This document shows positions 10,127-19,281 of a stretch of DNA of 64,000 nt, piece by piece (positions within the stretch are counted from its first letter, which is position 1; each line of letters begins with the position of its first letter). This stretch comes from Amycolatopsis thailandensis (GTDB lineage: Bacteria; Actinomycetota; Actinomycetes; Mycobacteriales; Pseudonocardiaceae). Position numbers and translations under genes: made by a program. Where the stretch lies: NCBI RefSeq assembly GCF_002234405.1, contig NZ_NMQT01000075.1, positions 20,914 through 84,913 of the forward strand, written 5' to 3'. The notes under the pieces are model-generated. The model was given only the letters and a program-made list of their open reading frames with translations. It did no database searches and was not told where the DNA came from.

Positions 10127-10440
10127 GTCCCGATCACCCTTTCCGCGCGAGGATTCCGACTGTTCGTCACCTTCGACGATGCGGTATCGCGAGCCGTCGC
10201 GGTCAGCGCCGAAGGTTGTGCCATCGAGGGCACAAAGACCCCTCTCGGTCGCCGGACGGGTACCCCGGGTCACGGGTTGGCGTCGAACCGGCAGGACCGG
10301 CGGGGGCGGTGGGACAATGCCCGCCGGAACTTCCGTCCTCGTTCTGGGAAAAGGACTTCATGCCCTGTGCCGGCGCCGCGCCGGAGGGCAGGCTGTCGGC
10401 GGACGTCCGCCGGTTCCGGCGGCGGGACGGGAGGCCGGTG
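10127..10440. other. upstream region of the universal stress protein gene
   Basis: No convincing gene. Two weak DosR-box-like sequences are present: GGGCACAAAGACCC near 10227-10240 and AGGACTTCATGCCC at 10352-10365. Each departs from the consensus core at several positions. A promoter for the gene at 10441 probably lies here. Confidence 0.4.
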
Positions 10441-11247
10441 ATGACCGGGATCCAGCGGCGCACCGCCGTGGTCGTCGGCGTGGACGCCTCGCAGTCGTCC
10501 CGGGCGGCGGTGCGCTGGGCGGCGGGTGAAGCGGCGAGACGGGACAGCACGCTGAAGCTCCTCCACATCGACGGCCGCCGCTGGGAAGGTGGCGCCGCGC
10601 AGGACAACCTCGCCGCCGCGAGTGTCGCGAGGGAAGCCGAACCGGCGGTGGCCACCGAACACGAGGTGAAACCCGGCGGCATCATCGACGAACTGGTCGC
10701 GGCGTCGAGGTCGGCGTCGCTGCTGGTGCTGGGAACCCACGGGTTCGGGGCCCTGCGCGGAGCGCCGATCGGCGCGGTCGCCACGGAGGTGGCCGGACAC
10801 GCGAGATGCCCGGTGGTCGTCGTCCGCGGCCTCACCGCTCCCCATCGGGGCGAGGTGGTCGTCGGCGTCGATCCGTCCGGCGACAGCGAACGTGCCCTGG
10901 GTTTCGCGCTCGAGAGCGCTTCCGCGCGGAATGCCGCCCTGGTCGTCGTGCACGCCTGGCACGACAGCGTCCTCGATGCCGGAGCCGAACTGGCGAGTGT
11001 CGAAGCGGCTGAGGAACGCGCGCTGGCGGACCGGGTGGCGGCTTGGCGCGAGAAGTATCCCGGAGTCGTCTTCCGGCTGGTGGTCGTCCGCGACCGCAAC
11101 GTGGCCCGTGCCCTCATCCGGGCGGTCCCGCACGCGGGGCTGATCGTCATCGGCTCGGCCGGCGGCGGGCTCGGAAGCACGGCGCAGGGGCTGTTGGGCC
11201 GCGCGCGGTGCCCGGTCGCGCTGGTCGGTGGAACCGCACCCGGGTGA
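10441..11247 (+). CDS. universal stress protein with two UspA domains
   Basis: A 268-residue tandem UspA protein. Domain 1 (about 8-135) starts VVVGVDASQSSRAAVRWA and ends with the nucleotide-binding run GTHGFGALRGAPIGAVATEVAGHARCPVVVV. Domain 2 (about 142-265) starts VVVGVDPSGDSERALGFA and ends GSAGGGLGSTAQGLLGRARCPVALV. The G-x2-G-x9-G ATP motif is clear in the first. ATG follows GGGAGG. In mycobacteria double-domain USPs are typical DosR-regulon members, which fits the DosR/DosS-like genes 8 kb downstream. Control here by DosR is inference. Confidence 0.9.
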   Translation: MTGIQRRTAVVVGVDASQSSRAAVRWAAGEAARRDSTLKLLHIDGRRWEGGAAQDNLAAASVAREAEPAVATEHEVKPGGIIDELVAASRSASLLVLGTHGFGALRGAPIGAVATEVAGHARCPVVVVRGLTAPHRGEVVVGVDPSGDSERALGFALESASARNAALVVVHAWHDSVLDAGAELASVEAAEERALADRVAAWREKYPGVVFRLVVVRDRNVARALIRAVPHAGLIVIGSAGGGLGSTAQGLLGRARCPVALVGGTAPG

Positions 11248-11326
11248 ATGCGGCCGTGGGCAGGATTGATTTCCGGGAATCTGCCGGACAATGGTCCCGG
11301 CGAGACCACGAACACGGAGAAGGTGC

Positions 11327-12007
11327 ATGTCGAACCCGACCTTTCCGCGGCCCATGCCCCCGGCCGCGGCCCCGATCCGGGTGCTGCTCGTCGAAGACCA
11401 CAAGATGGTGGCCGAGGCGCTCGGCGCGGCGTTCGAGGAATTCCCGGAAATCCATCTGGTGGCCTCGGTGGAGTCCCTCTCCCACGGGATGATCGCGGCG
11501 CGGGAGCACCTGCCGGACATCGTCCTGCTCGACCGGCGGCTCCCGGACGGCGACGGGATCGAGGCGATCGCAGGGTTCCGGGCGATCTCGCCGTCGAGCC
11601 GGGTGCTCGTGCTGACCGGCGACGCGAACAGCGCCATCGCCGCCAGGATCCTGGAGGTCGGCGGGGCCGGTCTGCTGCTGAAATCGGGTCTCCTCGACGA
11701 GCTGGTCACGGCGATCCGGACTGTCGCGGCGGGCGACGTGGTCATCGAGCCGGAACTGCTCAGCGGTGCCCTCGCCATGCTGGCCGGGAACACTGGCAGG
11801 CTCGGCCCGGTGCTGACCCTGCGGGAACGGCAGGTGCTCGGGCTGATCGCCGACGGCGCGGGAACCGACCGGATCGCCGAGGAGTTGCGGCTCGCGCGGA
11901 ATACCGTGCGAAATCACGTGCAGCGGATCCTGGTGAAGACCGGCACTCATTCGAAACTCGAAGCCGTCGCGCACGCGCGGAAGAATGGCCTCCTCGAACG
12001 GCCGTAG
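11327..12007 (+). CDS. NarL/FixJ-type response regulator
   Basis: 226 residues. The receiver domain (about 17-135) has the acidic pocket EDH and phospho-acceptor D69 in VLLDRRLPDGDG, with K111-equivalent in LLLKSG. A LuxR-type helix-turn-helix (about 162-220) reads LTLRERQVLGLIADGAGTDRIAEELRLARNTVRNHVQ. ATG 11327 follows GGAGAAGG, replacing a longer in-frame start. It lies 32 bases before a PAS histidine kinase on the same strand, its probable partner. Confidence 0.9.
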   Translation: MSNPTFPRPMPPAAAPIRVLLVEDHKMVAEALGAAFEEFPEIHLVASVESLSHGMIAAREHLPDIVLLDRRLPDGDGIEAIAGFRAISPSSRVLVLTGDANSAIAARILEVGGAGLLLKSGLLDELVTAIRTVAAGDVVIEPELLSGALAMLAGNTGRLGPVLTLRERQVLGLIADGAGTDRIAEELRLARNTVRNHVQRILVKTGTHSKLEAVAHARKNGLLERP

Positions 12008-12039
12008 CGGTGACAGGTATCCGAGTGCCAAGCTGCACT

Positions 12040-13119
12040 ATGGCCATGCTGCCATCGGAACAGGCGCCTGATCACCGAAACGCTGTGCTCTTCGAGTTGT
12101 TCGTGCACAGCGTCGTCGACTACGCCATTTACATGCTGGACGTGGACGGCCGCGTGATCAGCTGGAACACGGGGGCGGAGCGGATCAAGGGGTATTCCGA
12201 AGCGGAGATCCTCGGCCGTCATTTCTCTGTTTTCTACACCGAGAGGGACATCGCCGACGGAAAACCGGCCGAGGAACTGCTGATCGCGGCCGAGATGGGG
12301 AGCCACGAGGACGAGGGCTGGCGGCTCCGCCGTGGCGGTGAGAAGTTCTGGGCCAACACCGTGATCACCGCTTTGCGGGACCGGGAAGGCGCTCTCGTCG
12401 GTTTCGGCGAAGTCACCCGTGATCTCACCGAACACCGGAAATCGCAGGAGGAAACGACCGGGCGGCGACGGGCTTTCGCGCATTTCGTCCGGGCACAGGA
12501 AACCGAACGTCGCCGTATCGCGTGGGATGTTCACGACGATTCCATCCAGTCGATGATCGCGGTGAGCATGCGGTTGCAGATGCTCGCCGCGCAACGGCGG
12601 GATTCCGCGCTGGCACAACTCGACGAGGCGATTCAAGGGGCGATCCGGCGCTTGCGGATCCTGGTCGCCCAATTGCGGCCGCCCGCGCTGAACGACGACG
12701 ATCTGGTCGCCTCGGTCCGCGAGTACCTCGACGACGTCGTCACCGGCTGGGGCCTGGAGTGCACGCTGCGAAACGATTTCACCGCCAAACCACCGCCCGA
12801 CATCGTCGTCACGGCCTTCCGGATCCTGCAGGAGGCGCTGGTCAACGTGCGAAAGCACGCGAACGCCACCGCGGTCGAGGTCTCACTGACAGGGCAGGAC
12901 GGCGGCCTTCTGGTGAAGGTGGCCGACAACGGCGAGGGGATGAAGGCGGACGTCGAGGGTTCTCGCGAAGTGGTCTCGGGCGAACACATCGGAATGGCGT
13001 CGATGCGTGAGCGCGCGGAAGCGGCGCAAGGATGGTTCCGGATTTCCAGCGGACCCGGCGAAGGTACGTCCGTGGCCTTCTGGATTCCGCTGGGGCCTCC
13101 CTGGTCCGCGCGGAATTGA
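12040..13119 (+). CDS. PAS-domain sensor histidine kinase (HisKA_3 type)
   Basis: A 359-residue soluble kinase without membrane segments. A PAS domain covers about 20-132 (YAIYMLDVDGRVISWNTGAERIKGY, then GFGEVTRDLTEHRK). The DHp helix has phospho-acceptor H165 in RRIAWDVHDDSIQS. The HATPase has an N-box FRILQEALVNVRKHANA, G1 DNGEGM and G2 GMASMRERAEA. It belongs to the NarX/DegS class, which pairs with NarL-type regulators such as the gene just upstream. The start is ATG 12040, with an alternative ATG six bases later. It is cytosolic, so the PAS domain probably senses an internal cue. Confidence 0.88.
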   Translation: MAMLPSEQAPDHRNAVLFELFVHSVVDYAIYMLDVDGRVISWNTGAERIKGYSEAEILGRHFSVFYTERDIADGKPAEELLIAAEMGSHEDEGWRLRRGGEKFWANTVITALRDREGALVGFGEVTRDLTEHRKSQEETTGRRRAFAHFVRAQETERRRIAWDVHDDSIQSMIAVSMRLQMLAAQRRDSALAQLDEAIQGAIRRLRILVAQLRPPALNDDDLVASVREYLDDVVTGWGLECTLRNDFTAKPPPDIVVTAFRILQEALVNVRKHANATAVEVSLTGQDGGLLVKVADNGEGMKADVEGSREVVSGEHIGMASMRERAEAAQGWFRISSGPGEGTSVAFWIPLGPPWSARN

Positions 13120-13168
13120 CGGTATCCCTCTGGACCCGCGGGGGAACCAGAACAAAGGAGGCACCTCG

Positions 13169-16100
13169 ATGCCGGAGCCAGGAAACAAGCGCGGAGCGAT
13201 CGACGACGAAGGCTTGCAGCGGTTGTTGAAGGGGCTGAAAGCCGTTCGCGACGGCGATTTCAGCACCCGGTTGCCCCAGGTGGACGACGTCCTGATGGAT
13301 GAGATGGCGGTCGTCTTCAACGGGATGGTCGACCAGTTGGCGCTGTTCACTTCCGAGGTCACCCGGGTGGCGCGCGAGGTGGGGACCGAAGGAAAGCTCG
13401 GCGGCCAGGCGGCGGTGCCCTCGGTTTCGGGAACCTGGAAGGACCTCACCGATTCGGTGAACGCGATGGCGGGCAACCTCACCGGCCAGGTCCGCGACAT
13501 CGCCGAGGTCGCGACCGCGGTGGCGAAGGGTGATCTGTCGCAGAAGATCACCGTCGACGTCAAAGGCGAGATGCTGGAGCTGAAGAACACGATCAACACG
13601 ATGGTGGATCAGTTGTCGTCGTTCGCGGACGAGGTCACCCGGGTGGCCCGCGAAGTGGGCAGCGAAGGCCGGCTGGGCGGCCAGGCGGAAGTGCCCGGCG
13701 TGGCGGGGACCTGGCGTGACTTGACGACGTCGGTGAACTTCATGGCGGGCAACCTGACCGACCAGGTGCGGTCGATCGCCGAGGTCACCACGGCGGTGGC
13801 GAAGGGTGATCTCTCGCAGAAGATCACGGTGGACGCGCGGGGCGAGATCCTGGAGCTGAAGAACACGATCAACACGATGGTGGATCAGCTGTCGTCGTTC
13901 GCCGACGAGGTCACCCGGGTCGCCAGGGAAGTCGGGACCGAGGGCGCGCTCGGCGGACAGGCCCAGGTACCGGGGGTGGCGGGGACCTGGCGGGATTTGA
14001 CGACGTCGGTGAACTTCATGGCCGGCAACCTCACCGCGCAGGTGCGGTCCATCGCCCAGGTGGCCACGGCGGTGGCAGAGGGTGATCTGTCACAGAAGAT
14101 CACGGTGGACGCGCGGGGCGAGATCCTGGAGCTGAAGAACACGATCAACACGATGGTGGACCAGTTGTCGTCGTTCGCGGACGAGGTGACGCGGGTGGCG
14201 CGTGAGGTGGGGACGGAGGGGCGGCTGGGTGGTCAGGCGGACGTCAAGGGTGTGTCGGGGACGTGGAAGGGCCTGACCGAGTCCGTGAACGTCATGGCGG
14301 ACAACCTGACCGACCAGGTCCGCTCCATCGCCGAAGTCACCACGGCGGTGGCGAAGGGCGACCTGTCCCAGAAGATCCGCGTCGACGCGCGCGGCGAGAT
14401 CCTGGAACTCAAGGACACGATCAACACGATGGTCGGCCAGTTGTCGTCGTTCGCGGACGAGGTGACGCGGGTGGCGCGTGAGGTGGGGACGGACGGACGG
14501 CTGGGTGGTCAGGCGGACGTCAAGGGTGTGTCGGGCACGTGGAAGGGCCTGACCATGTCCGTCAATGTCATGGCGGACAACCTGACCGACCAGGTGCGTT
14601 CGATCGCCCAGGTCGCCACCGCGGTCGCGAGAGGGGATCTGTCCCAGAAGATCACCGTCGAGGCCAAGGGCGAGGTCGCGGCACTCGCGCAGACGATCAA
14701 CACGATGGTCGACACCCTGTCGGCGTTCGCCGACGAGGTCACCCGGGTGGCGCGCGAGGTCGGTACCGAAGGCATCCTCGGCGGGCAGGCGCGGGTGCCG
14801 AACGTCGCCGGTACCTGGAAGGACCTCACCGACAACGTCAACTCGATGGCGAACAACCTCACCGGCCAGGTCCGCAACATCGCCCAGGTGACCACCGCGG
14901 TCGCCCAGGGCGACCTTTCCCGCAAGATCGACGTCGACGCGCGGGGCGAGATCCTGGAGCTCAAGACCACCATCAACACGATGGTCGACCAGCTCTCCGC
15001 GTTCGCCGCGGAGGTCACGCGGGTCGCCCGTGAGGTCGGCAGCGAGGGACGGCTCGGCGGGCAGGCCGAGGTCGAAGGTGTTTCGGGCACCTGGAAGCGG
15101 CTGACCGAGAACGTCAACGAGCTGGCCGGGAACCTGACACGTCAGGTCCGCGCGATCGCCGAGGTCACCAGCGCGGTGGCCACCGGTGACCTGACGCGGT
15201 CGATCTCCGTCGAGGCACAGGGTGAGGTCGCGGAACTGAAGGACAACATCAACGCGATGGTGCAGTCGCTGCGCGAGACCACGCGGGCGAACGAGGAACA
15301 GGACTGGCTCAACACCAATCTCGCGCGGATCTCGGGCCTGATGCAGGGGCATCGGGACCTGCGGGTGGTGGCGACGTTGATCATGAACGAGCTGACCCCG
15401 CTGGTCGGCGCGCAACACGGGACGTTCTTCCTCACCGAGTCCGGCGAGAACGGCATGCGGCTGCGGCTGATCACCAGCTACGGGCACAGCGAGGACCCGG
15501 GCTCACCGTCGGACTTCGCGATGGGGCAGTCGCTGATCGGGCAGGCCGCGCAGACCAAGAAACCGATCGTGGTGGACCGGACGCCACCGGACTTCGTGAA
15601 GATCTCGTCCAGCCTCGGCTCCGCCCCGCCGGTCACCTTGATCGTGCTGCCGATCGTCTTCGAGGACCAGGTGCTCGGCGTCATCGAACTGGCGTCGTTC
15701 GGGGAGTTCACCGCCGTCCGCAAGGATTTCCTCGAACAACTGATGGAGACCATCGGCGTCAACGTCAACACCATCATCGCCAACGCGCGGACAGACTCGC
15801 TGCTGGAGGAGTCCCAGCGGCTGGCACAGGAACTGCAAGCGCGATCGGAGGAACTCCAGGCGCAGCAGGCGAAACTCCAGGTGTCCAACGCGGAGCTGGA
15901 GGAGAAGGCCGAACTGCTCGCGCAGCAGAACCGAGACATCGAGGTGAAGAACTTCGAAATCGAGCAGGCGCGACAGGAAATCGAAGAACGCGCGCAGCAG
16001 CTCGCGCTGGCGTCGAAGTACAAGTCGGAGTTCCTGGCCAACATGTCGCACGAACTCCGGACGCCGTTGACCAGTCTGCTGATCCTCGCCGGCGTCCTGT

Positions 16101-17755
16101 CGCAGAACTCGACCCAGAACCTGACTCCCAAACAGGTCGAGTTCGCCAAGGTGATCCAGTCCGCGGGCACCGACCTGTTGCAACTGATCAACGACATCCT
16201 CGACCTGTCGAAGGTCGAGGCGGGCAAGATGGACATCCACCACGAGCCGTTCCCGCTGCGCCAGCTGCTCGACTACGTCGGCACGACGTTCCGCCCGCTG
16301 ACCGCGGAGAAAGGGCTGGACTTCCAGGTCACGGTGGAGCCCGACGTGCCGGAACTGCTGTTCACCGACGAGCAGCGACTCCGGCAGGTGCTGCGGAACC
16401 TGCTGTCGAACGCGGTCAAGTTCACCGAAGACGGCAGCGTCGAGCTGCGGGTCAAGCTGGTCGACACCATCGTCTGGTCGGCGAGCGGGTCGCCGCACGA
16501 GTCACTGGTGGCCTTCAGTGTGATCGACACCGGGATCGGGATCGCCGAAGAGAACCTCGATTCGATCTTCGGCGCCTTCCAGCAGGCCGACGGCACCACC
16601 AGCCGCAAGTACGGCGGGACCGGGCTCGGCCTGTCGATCAGCCGCGAGGTCGCGTACCTGCTCGGCGGCGAGATCCGGGCGGACAGCGTGCTGGGGACGG
16701 GCAGTACGTTCACCCTCTACCTACCGGTGGCCCGGTTCACCGCGCACCCGGGCCCTGGCGGCGAGCCCAGTGCGGACAACGCCGAGGCGGAGCGGCGGGT
16801 CCTGGTGGTGGAAAGCGAGCAGAACAGCCTGCTGACCCTGCTCGCCCGCGGGGTCGCGGCCGATGTCGCGGACAGTCACGGGTCCGTCCAGGTCCGGGCG
16901 GTGGCCAGTCCGGCGGAAGCGTTCGAGGAATTGAAGCGCGACAGCTATCGCTGCGTCGTGCTGGACACCAGCATCCCCGGAACGAGTGCGTTGACCTTCC
17001 TCAAACGGCTCGCCGAAGGGCCGGATCCTGTCGAGGTTCCGGTGCTGGCGTACGCGACGCGCAAGCTCAGCGCCGCGCAGGACCGGCTGCTGCACAGCCA
17101 CGCGCGGGTCCATCCCGTCGAACTGCTGCCGTCACTGGACACGCTGCGGGAGCGCATCATGCTGCACATCTCGGCCAGCGAGCTCGAAGGCATCCTCCCG
17201 CTGATGCATCAACCCGAAGGGCCTCCGGCGACCCTGGAGGAGACGGCGAACGCCGCCGATCCGCCTGCCGGACCGCCGCGTCTGCAAGGACGCAAGGTCC
17301 TGCTGGTCGACGACGACGCCCGCAACGTGTTCGCGATCTCGGGCATGCTCGAACTGCACGGCCTGTCGGTCGTGCACGCGCCCAACGGCCGCAAGGGAAT
17401 CGAGCAACTGCTGTCCGACGACGACATCGACCTGATCCTGATGGACGTGATGATGCCGGAGATGGACGGCCACGCGACGACGGCGGCGATCCGCGAGATG
17501 CCGAAGTTCGCCAGCCTGCCGATCATCACCGTGACCGCGAAGGCGATGGAAGGGGACCGCGAGAAGAGCCTCGCCGCCGGGGCGAGCGACTACGTCACCA
17601 AACCCGTGAACGCGGAGGAACTGCTGGCTTGTATGGAACGCTGGCTCGCGGCTGACGTCCGGGCTACTCCGTCCCGTTGGCGCTGTTCGCGCAGAGGCGG
17701 CGGATGGCCGCGACGATCTCGGTGTTCGGGCTGCCCTTCACGAGGTACTCGGTGA
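13169..17755 (+). CDS. poly-HAMP hybrid sensor histidine kinase
   Basis: A 1528-residue protein with no transmembrane segment. The order is: one divergent HAMP (about 20-62), then seven near-identical 92-residue HAMP units (63-706), a GAF domain (about 715-870), a long coiled coil rich in E/Q (about 875-945), HisKA with H961 in NMSHELRTP, HATPase (about 1060-1190), a degenerate receiver (about 1210-1330) and a true receiver starting KVLLVDDD at 1376 with phospho-acceptor D1426 in LMDVMMPEMDG. ATG follows a perfect AAAGGAGG. The architecture resembles fungal group III (NIK1/Bos1) osmosensing kinases, whose HAMP array is the sensor. The last ~30 residues overlap the opposite regulator gene and look unconserved (WRCSRRGGGWPRRS). 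Confidence 0.93.
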   Translation: MPEPGNKRGAIDDEGLQRLLKGLKAVRDGDFSTRLPQVDDVLMDEMAVVFNGMVDQLALFTSEVTRVAREVGTEGKLGGQAAVPSVSGTWKDLTDSVNAMAGNLTGQVRDIAEVATAVAKGDLSQKITVDVKGEMLELKNTINTMVDQLSSFADEVTRVAREVGSEGRLGGQAEVPGVAGTWRDLTTSVNFMAGNLTDQVRSIAEVTTAVAKGDLSQKITVDARGEILELKNTINTMVDQLSSFADEVTRVAREVGTEGALGGQAQVPGVAGTWRDLTTSVNFMAGNLTAQVRSIAQVATAVAEGDLSQKITVDARGEILELKNTINTMVDQLSSFADEVTRVAREVGTEGRLGGQADVKGVSGTWKGLTESVNVMADNLTDQVRSIAEVTTAVAKGDLSQKIRVDARGEILELKDTINTMVGQLSSFADEVTRVAREVGTDGRLGGQADVKGVSGTWKGLTMSVNVMADNLTDQVRSIAQVATAVARGDLSQKITVEAKGEVAALAQTINTMVDTLSAFADEVTRVAREVGTEGILGGQARVPNVAGTWKDLTDNVNSMANNLTGQVRNIAQVTTAVAQGDLSRKIDVDARGEILELKTTINTMVDQLSAFAAEVTRVAREVGSEGRLGGQAEVEGVSGTWKRLTENVNELAGNLTRQVRAIAEVTSAVATGDLTRSISVEAQGEVAELKDNINAMVQSLRETTRANEEQDWLNTNLARISGLMQGHRDLRVVATLIMNELTPLVGAQHGTFFLTESGENGMRLRLITSYGHSEDPGSPSDFAMGQSLIGQAAQTKKPIVVDRTPPDFVKISSSLGSAPPVTLIVLPIVFEDQVLGVIELASFGEFTAVRKDFLEQLMETIGVNVNTIIANARTDSLLEESQRLAQELQARSEELQAQQAKLQVSNAELEEKAELLAQQNRDIEVKNFEIEQARQEIEERAQQLALASKYKSEFLANMSHELRTPLTSLLILAGVLSQNSTQNLTPKQVEFAKVIQSAGTDLLQLINDILDLSKVEAGKMDIHHEPFPLRQLLDYVGTTFRPLTAEKGLDFQVTVEPDVPELLFTDEQRLRQVLRNLLSNAVKFTEDGSVELRVKLVDTIVWSASGSPHESLVAFSVIDTGIGIAEENLDSIFGAFQQADGTTSRKYGGTGLGLSISREVAYLLGGEIRADSVLGTGSTFTLYLPVARFTAHPGPGGEPSADNAEAERRVLVVESEQNSLLTLLARGVAADVADSHGSVQVRAVASPAEAFEELKRDSYRCVVLDTSIPGTSALTFLKRLAEGPDPVEVPVLAYATRKLSAAQDRLLHSHARVHPVELLPSLDTLRERIMLHISASELEGILPLMHQPEGPPATLEETANAADPPAGPPRLQGRKVLLVDDDARNVFAISGMLELHGLSVVHAPNGRKGIEQLLSDDDIDLILMDVMMPEMDGHATTAAIREMPKFASLPIITVTAKAMEGDREKSLAAGASDYVTKPVNAEELLACMERWLAADVRATPSRWRCSRRGGGWPRRSRCSGCPSRGTR
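13355..15286 (+). repeat. seven tandem 276-bp repeats encoding HAMP units
   Basis: The start of each unit (GAGGTCACCCGGGTGGC or close variant) falls at 13355, 13631, 13907, 14183, 14459, 14735 and 15011, exactly 276 bp apart. Units 2 to 5 are especially alike at the DNA level, including long identical blocks, which suggests recent duplication or gene conversion. The frame is kept throughout. Confidence 0.95.
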
Positions 17756-18068
17756 CGCCGGCGGACGCCATCTGGGCGATGGACCGGGTATCACTGTGCG
17801 CGGAGAACGCCAACAACCGAGTCTGGGGCACCCGGCGCCTGAGCTCCCTCGCCATCCACGCGCCGCCCCCACCGGGGATCCGCACGTCCAGCACGGCGAC
17901 CTCGGGGACCAGCAGTTCCGCGAGCGCGACCGCTTCTCCCGCGTTCAGCGCGACGGCGACCACGTCGATGTCCGGCTCGGTTTCCAGAAGAGCGCGCAAA
18001 GCATCGCCGATGACCGGGTTGTCGTCCGCGACGAGCACCCGGAGTCTGGGGGGCGGCGTTCGGTTCAT
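17664..18068 (-). CDS. stand-alone receiver-domain response regulator
   Basis: 134 residues, a single receiver domain with no output domain: VLVADDNPVIGDALRALLE, phospho-acceptor D61 in AVLDVRIPG, switch region FSAHSD and K111 in YLVKGS. ATG 18068. Its 3' end overlaps the poly-HAMP kinase gene by 92 bases in convergent orientation. It lies 71 bases downstream of an ANTAR gene on the same strand. It could act as a phosphate shuttle for a nearby hybrid kinase. Partner assignment is inference. Confidence 0.85.
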   Translation of the reverse strand: MNRTPPPRLRVLVADDNPVIGDALRALLETEPDIDVVAVALNAGEAVALAELLVPEVAVLDVRIPGGGGAWMARELRRRVPQTRLLAFSAHSDTRSIAQMASAGVTEYLVKGSPNTEIVAAIRRLCANSANGTE

Positions 18069-18139
18069 CACCCAATCCGTGCCCGCGCTGTCGGTGGCGC
18101 CGGTGGCGGTCGCGGGCCCCCCTCCGAGCATGGCGTGGC

Positions 18140-18445
18140 TCAGCAAGAGATTCGTCGGTCTCCCTCGCTCGGCTGCTCGACGAGCGTCCTGGCGACGTCG
18201 TGGATCTTCATGTTGTTGTTGCGGCAGAACGAACGCAGCAGCTCGAACGCCGCGTCGATGTCGATTTGGTAACGCTCGGCGAGGATTCCCTTGGCCTGTT
18301 CGATGGGCAGGCGGTGGTCCAGCGCGTACTGCAGTTGTTCGGCCCGGGTCCGGTAGAAGCGGAGACGGTTGCGCATGGCCGCGACGTCGTCGGTCGGGTC
18401 GGGAGAGCCGGACGAAGCGGCCGGCGAAAGCGTGGTCTCGGACAT
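18140..18445 (-). CDS. small ANTAR-domain protein
   Basis: 101 residues: a polar N-terminus, a short helix (VAAMRNRLRFYRTRAEQL), then an ANTAR domain (about 38-95: ALDHRLPIEQAKGILAERYQIDIDAAFELLRSFCRNNNMKIHDVARTLV). ANTAR domains bind dual-hairpin RNA and prevent termination. No sensory domain is attached, so it may be controlled by partner binding, possibly by the receiver gene 71 bases downstream on the same strand. Confidence 0.85.
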   Translation of the reverse strand: MSETTLSPAASSGSPDPTDDVAAMRNRLRFYRTRAEQLQYALDHRLPIEQAKGILAERYQIDIDAAFELLRSFCRNNNMKIHDVARTLVEQPSEGDRRISC

Positions 18446-18558
18446 GACGTGATCGTCGCAGCGGCGGAACTGCTCCGGGAAGAACAGAACGTCCTGACTC
18501 GAATGATGCAAATGAACCTGGTCCGGTCGGCGGCAGCCACTCGAACGGGTGCCTAACA

Positions 18559-18572
18559 GGGCCCTTTGGCCT
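18559..18572 (+). promoter_or_regulatory. possible DosR box upstream of the dosR-like gene
   Basis: GGGCCCTTTGGCCT fits the core pattern GGGnCnnnnGnCC of the mycobacterial DosR box, 64 bases before the ATG at 18636, suggesting autoregulation. The match outside the core is poor. Confidence 0.35.
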
Positions 18573-18635
18573 GTCGCAGTGACCGGCCGTGCGCCGTACG
18601 CTCTTCCTTCGAGGAGGGAAACCGTGGAGGTCGGA

Positions 18636-19268
18636 ATGCTCCGGGTGTTTCTGGTCGACGACCACGAGGTGGTCCGTCGAGGGGTCGCGGACATGCTGGA
18701 GGAGGACGCTGGACTGTGCGTTGTCGGCCAGGCCGCCACTTTTTCCCAGGCGCTGGCGAGGATCCCGGCGCTGCGACCGGACGTCGCGGTGCTCGACGTG
18801 CGGCTGCCGGACGGCAACGGCGTGGAACTCGCCAGGGAACTACGATCCAAGATCCCCGAGCTGAAATGCCTGATGCTCACGTCCTACACCGACGAACAGG
18901 CGATGCTGGACGCGATCATGGCCGGCGCGAGCGGGTACGTGATCAAGGACATCCGGGGGATGGACCTGGTGGCCGCGGTCAAGGAGGTCGGTCTCGGCCG
19001 GTCCCTGCTGGACACGCGGGCCGCCGCGACGCTCATGGCGAAGTTCCGCGACGACGCCGCCAAGAAGGGACCGCTGGCAGGGCTTTCCGAACAGGAACGC
19101 ACGTTGCTGGAGCTGATCGGCGAGGGGCTGACCAACCGGCAGATCGCGGAACGGATGTTCCTCGCCGAGAAGACCGTGAAGAACTACGTCTCCCGGCTGT
19201 TGACGAAACTCGGCATGCAGCGGCGCACCCAGGCGGCCGTGCTCGCCACGGAACTGCGACGGCAGTGA
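18636..19268 (+). CDS. DosR/DevR-like response regulator
   Basis: 210 residues. The receiver has phospho-acceptor D54 in VLDVRLPDGNG (same number as in DosR), switch region MLTSYTDEQAML and K104-region VIKDIRG. The C-terminal helix-turn-helix ends LAEKTVKNYVSRLLTKLGMQRRTQAAVLATEL, almost the mycobacterial DosR recognition helix, which reads GGGACT half-sites. ATG 18636 follows GGAGGTC. A GTG at 18624 behind GAGGAGGG is an alternative. A DosS-like kinase and typical regulon genes follow within 4 kb, so a hypoxia/NO/redox role is likely. Confidence 0.88.
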   Translation: MLRVFLVDDHEVVRRGVADMLEEDAGLCVVGQAATFSQALARIPALRPDVAVLDVRLPDGNGVELARELRSKIPELKCLMLTSYTDEQAMLDAIMAGASGYVIKDIRGMDLVAAVKEVGLGRSLLDTRAAATLMAKFRDDAAKKGPLAGLSEQERTLLELIGEGLTNRQIAERMFLAEKTVKNYVSRLLTKLGMQRRTQAAVLATELRRQ

Positions 19269-19281
19269 GAGTTCCGCCGGC

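Noticed and set aside
10227..10365. Possible DosR boxes before the universal stress protein gene
   Set aside because: Each deviates at core positions; kept only as a weak note in the region entry.
11248..12039. Extension of the PAS-kinase frame upstream to 11248
   Set aside because: This part lies over the response-regulator gene in another frame and reads as shadow sequence.
13355..15286. Regular 276-bp repeat array considered as CRISPR or satellite
   Set aside because: It is an in-frame protein repeat with strong HAMP identity, with no spacers and no cas genes.
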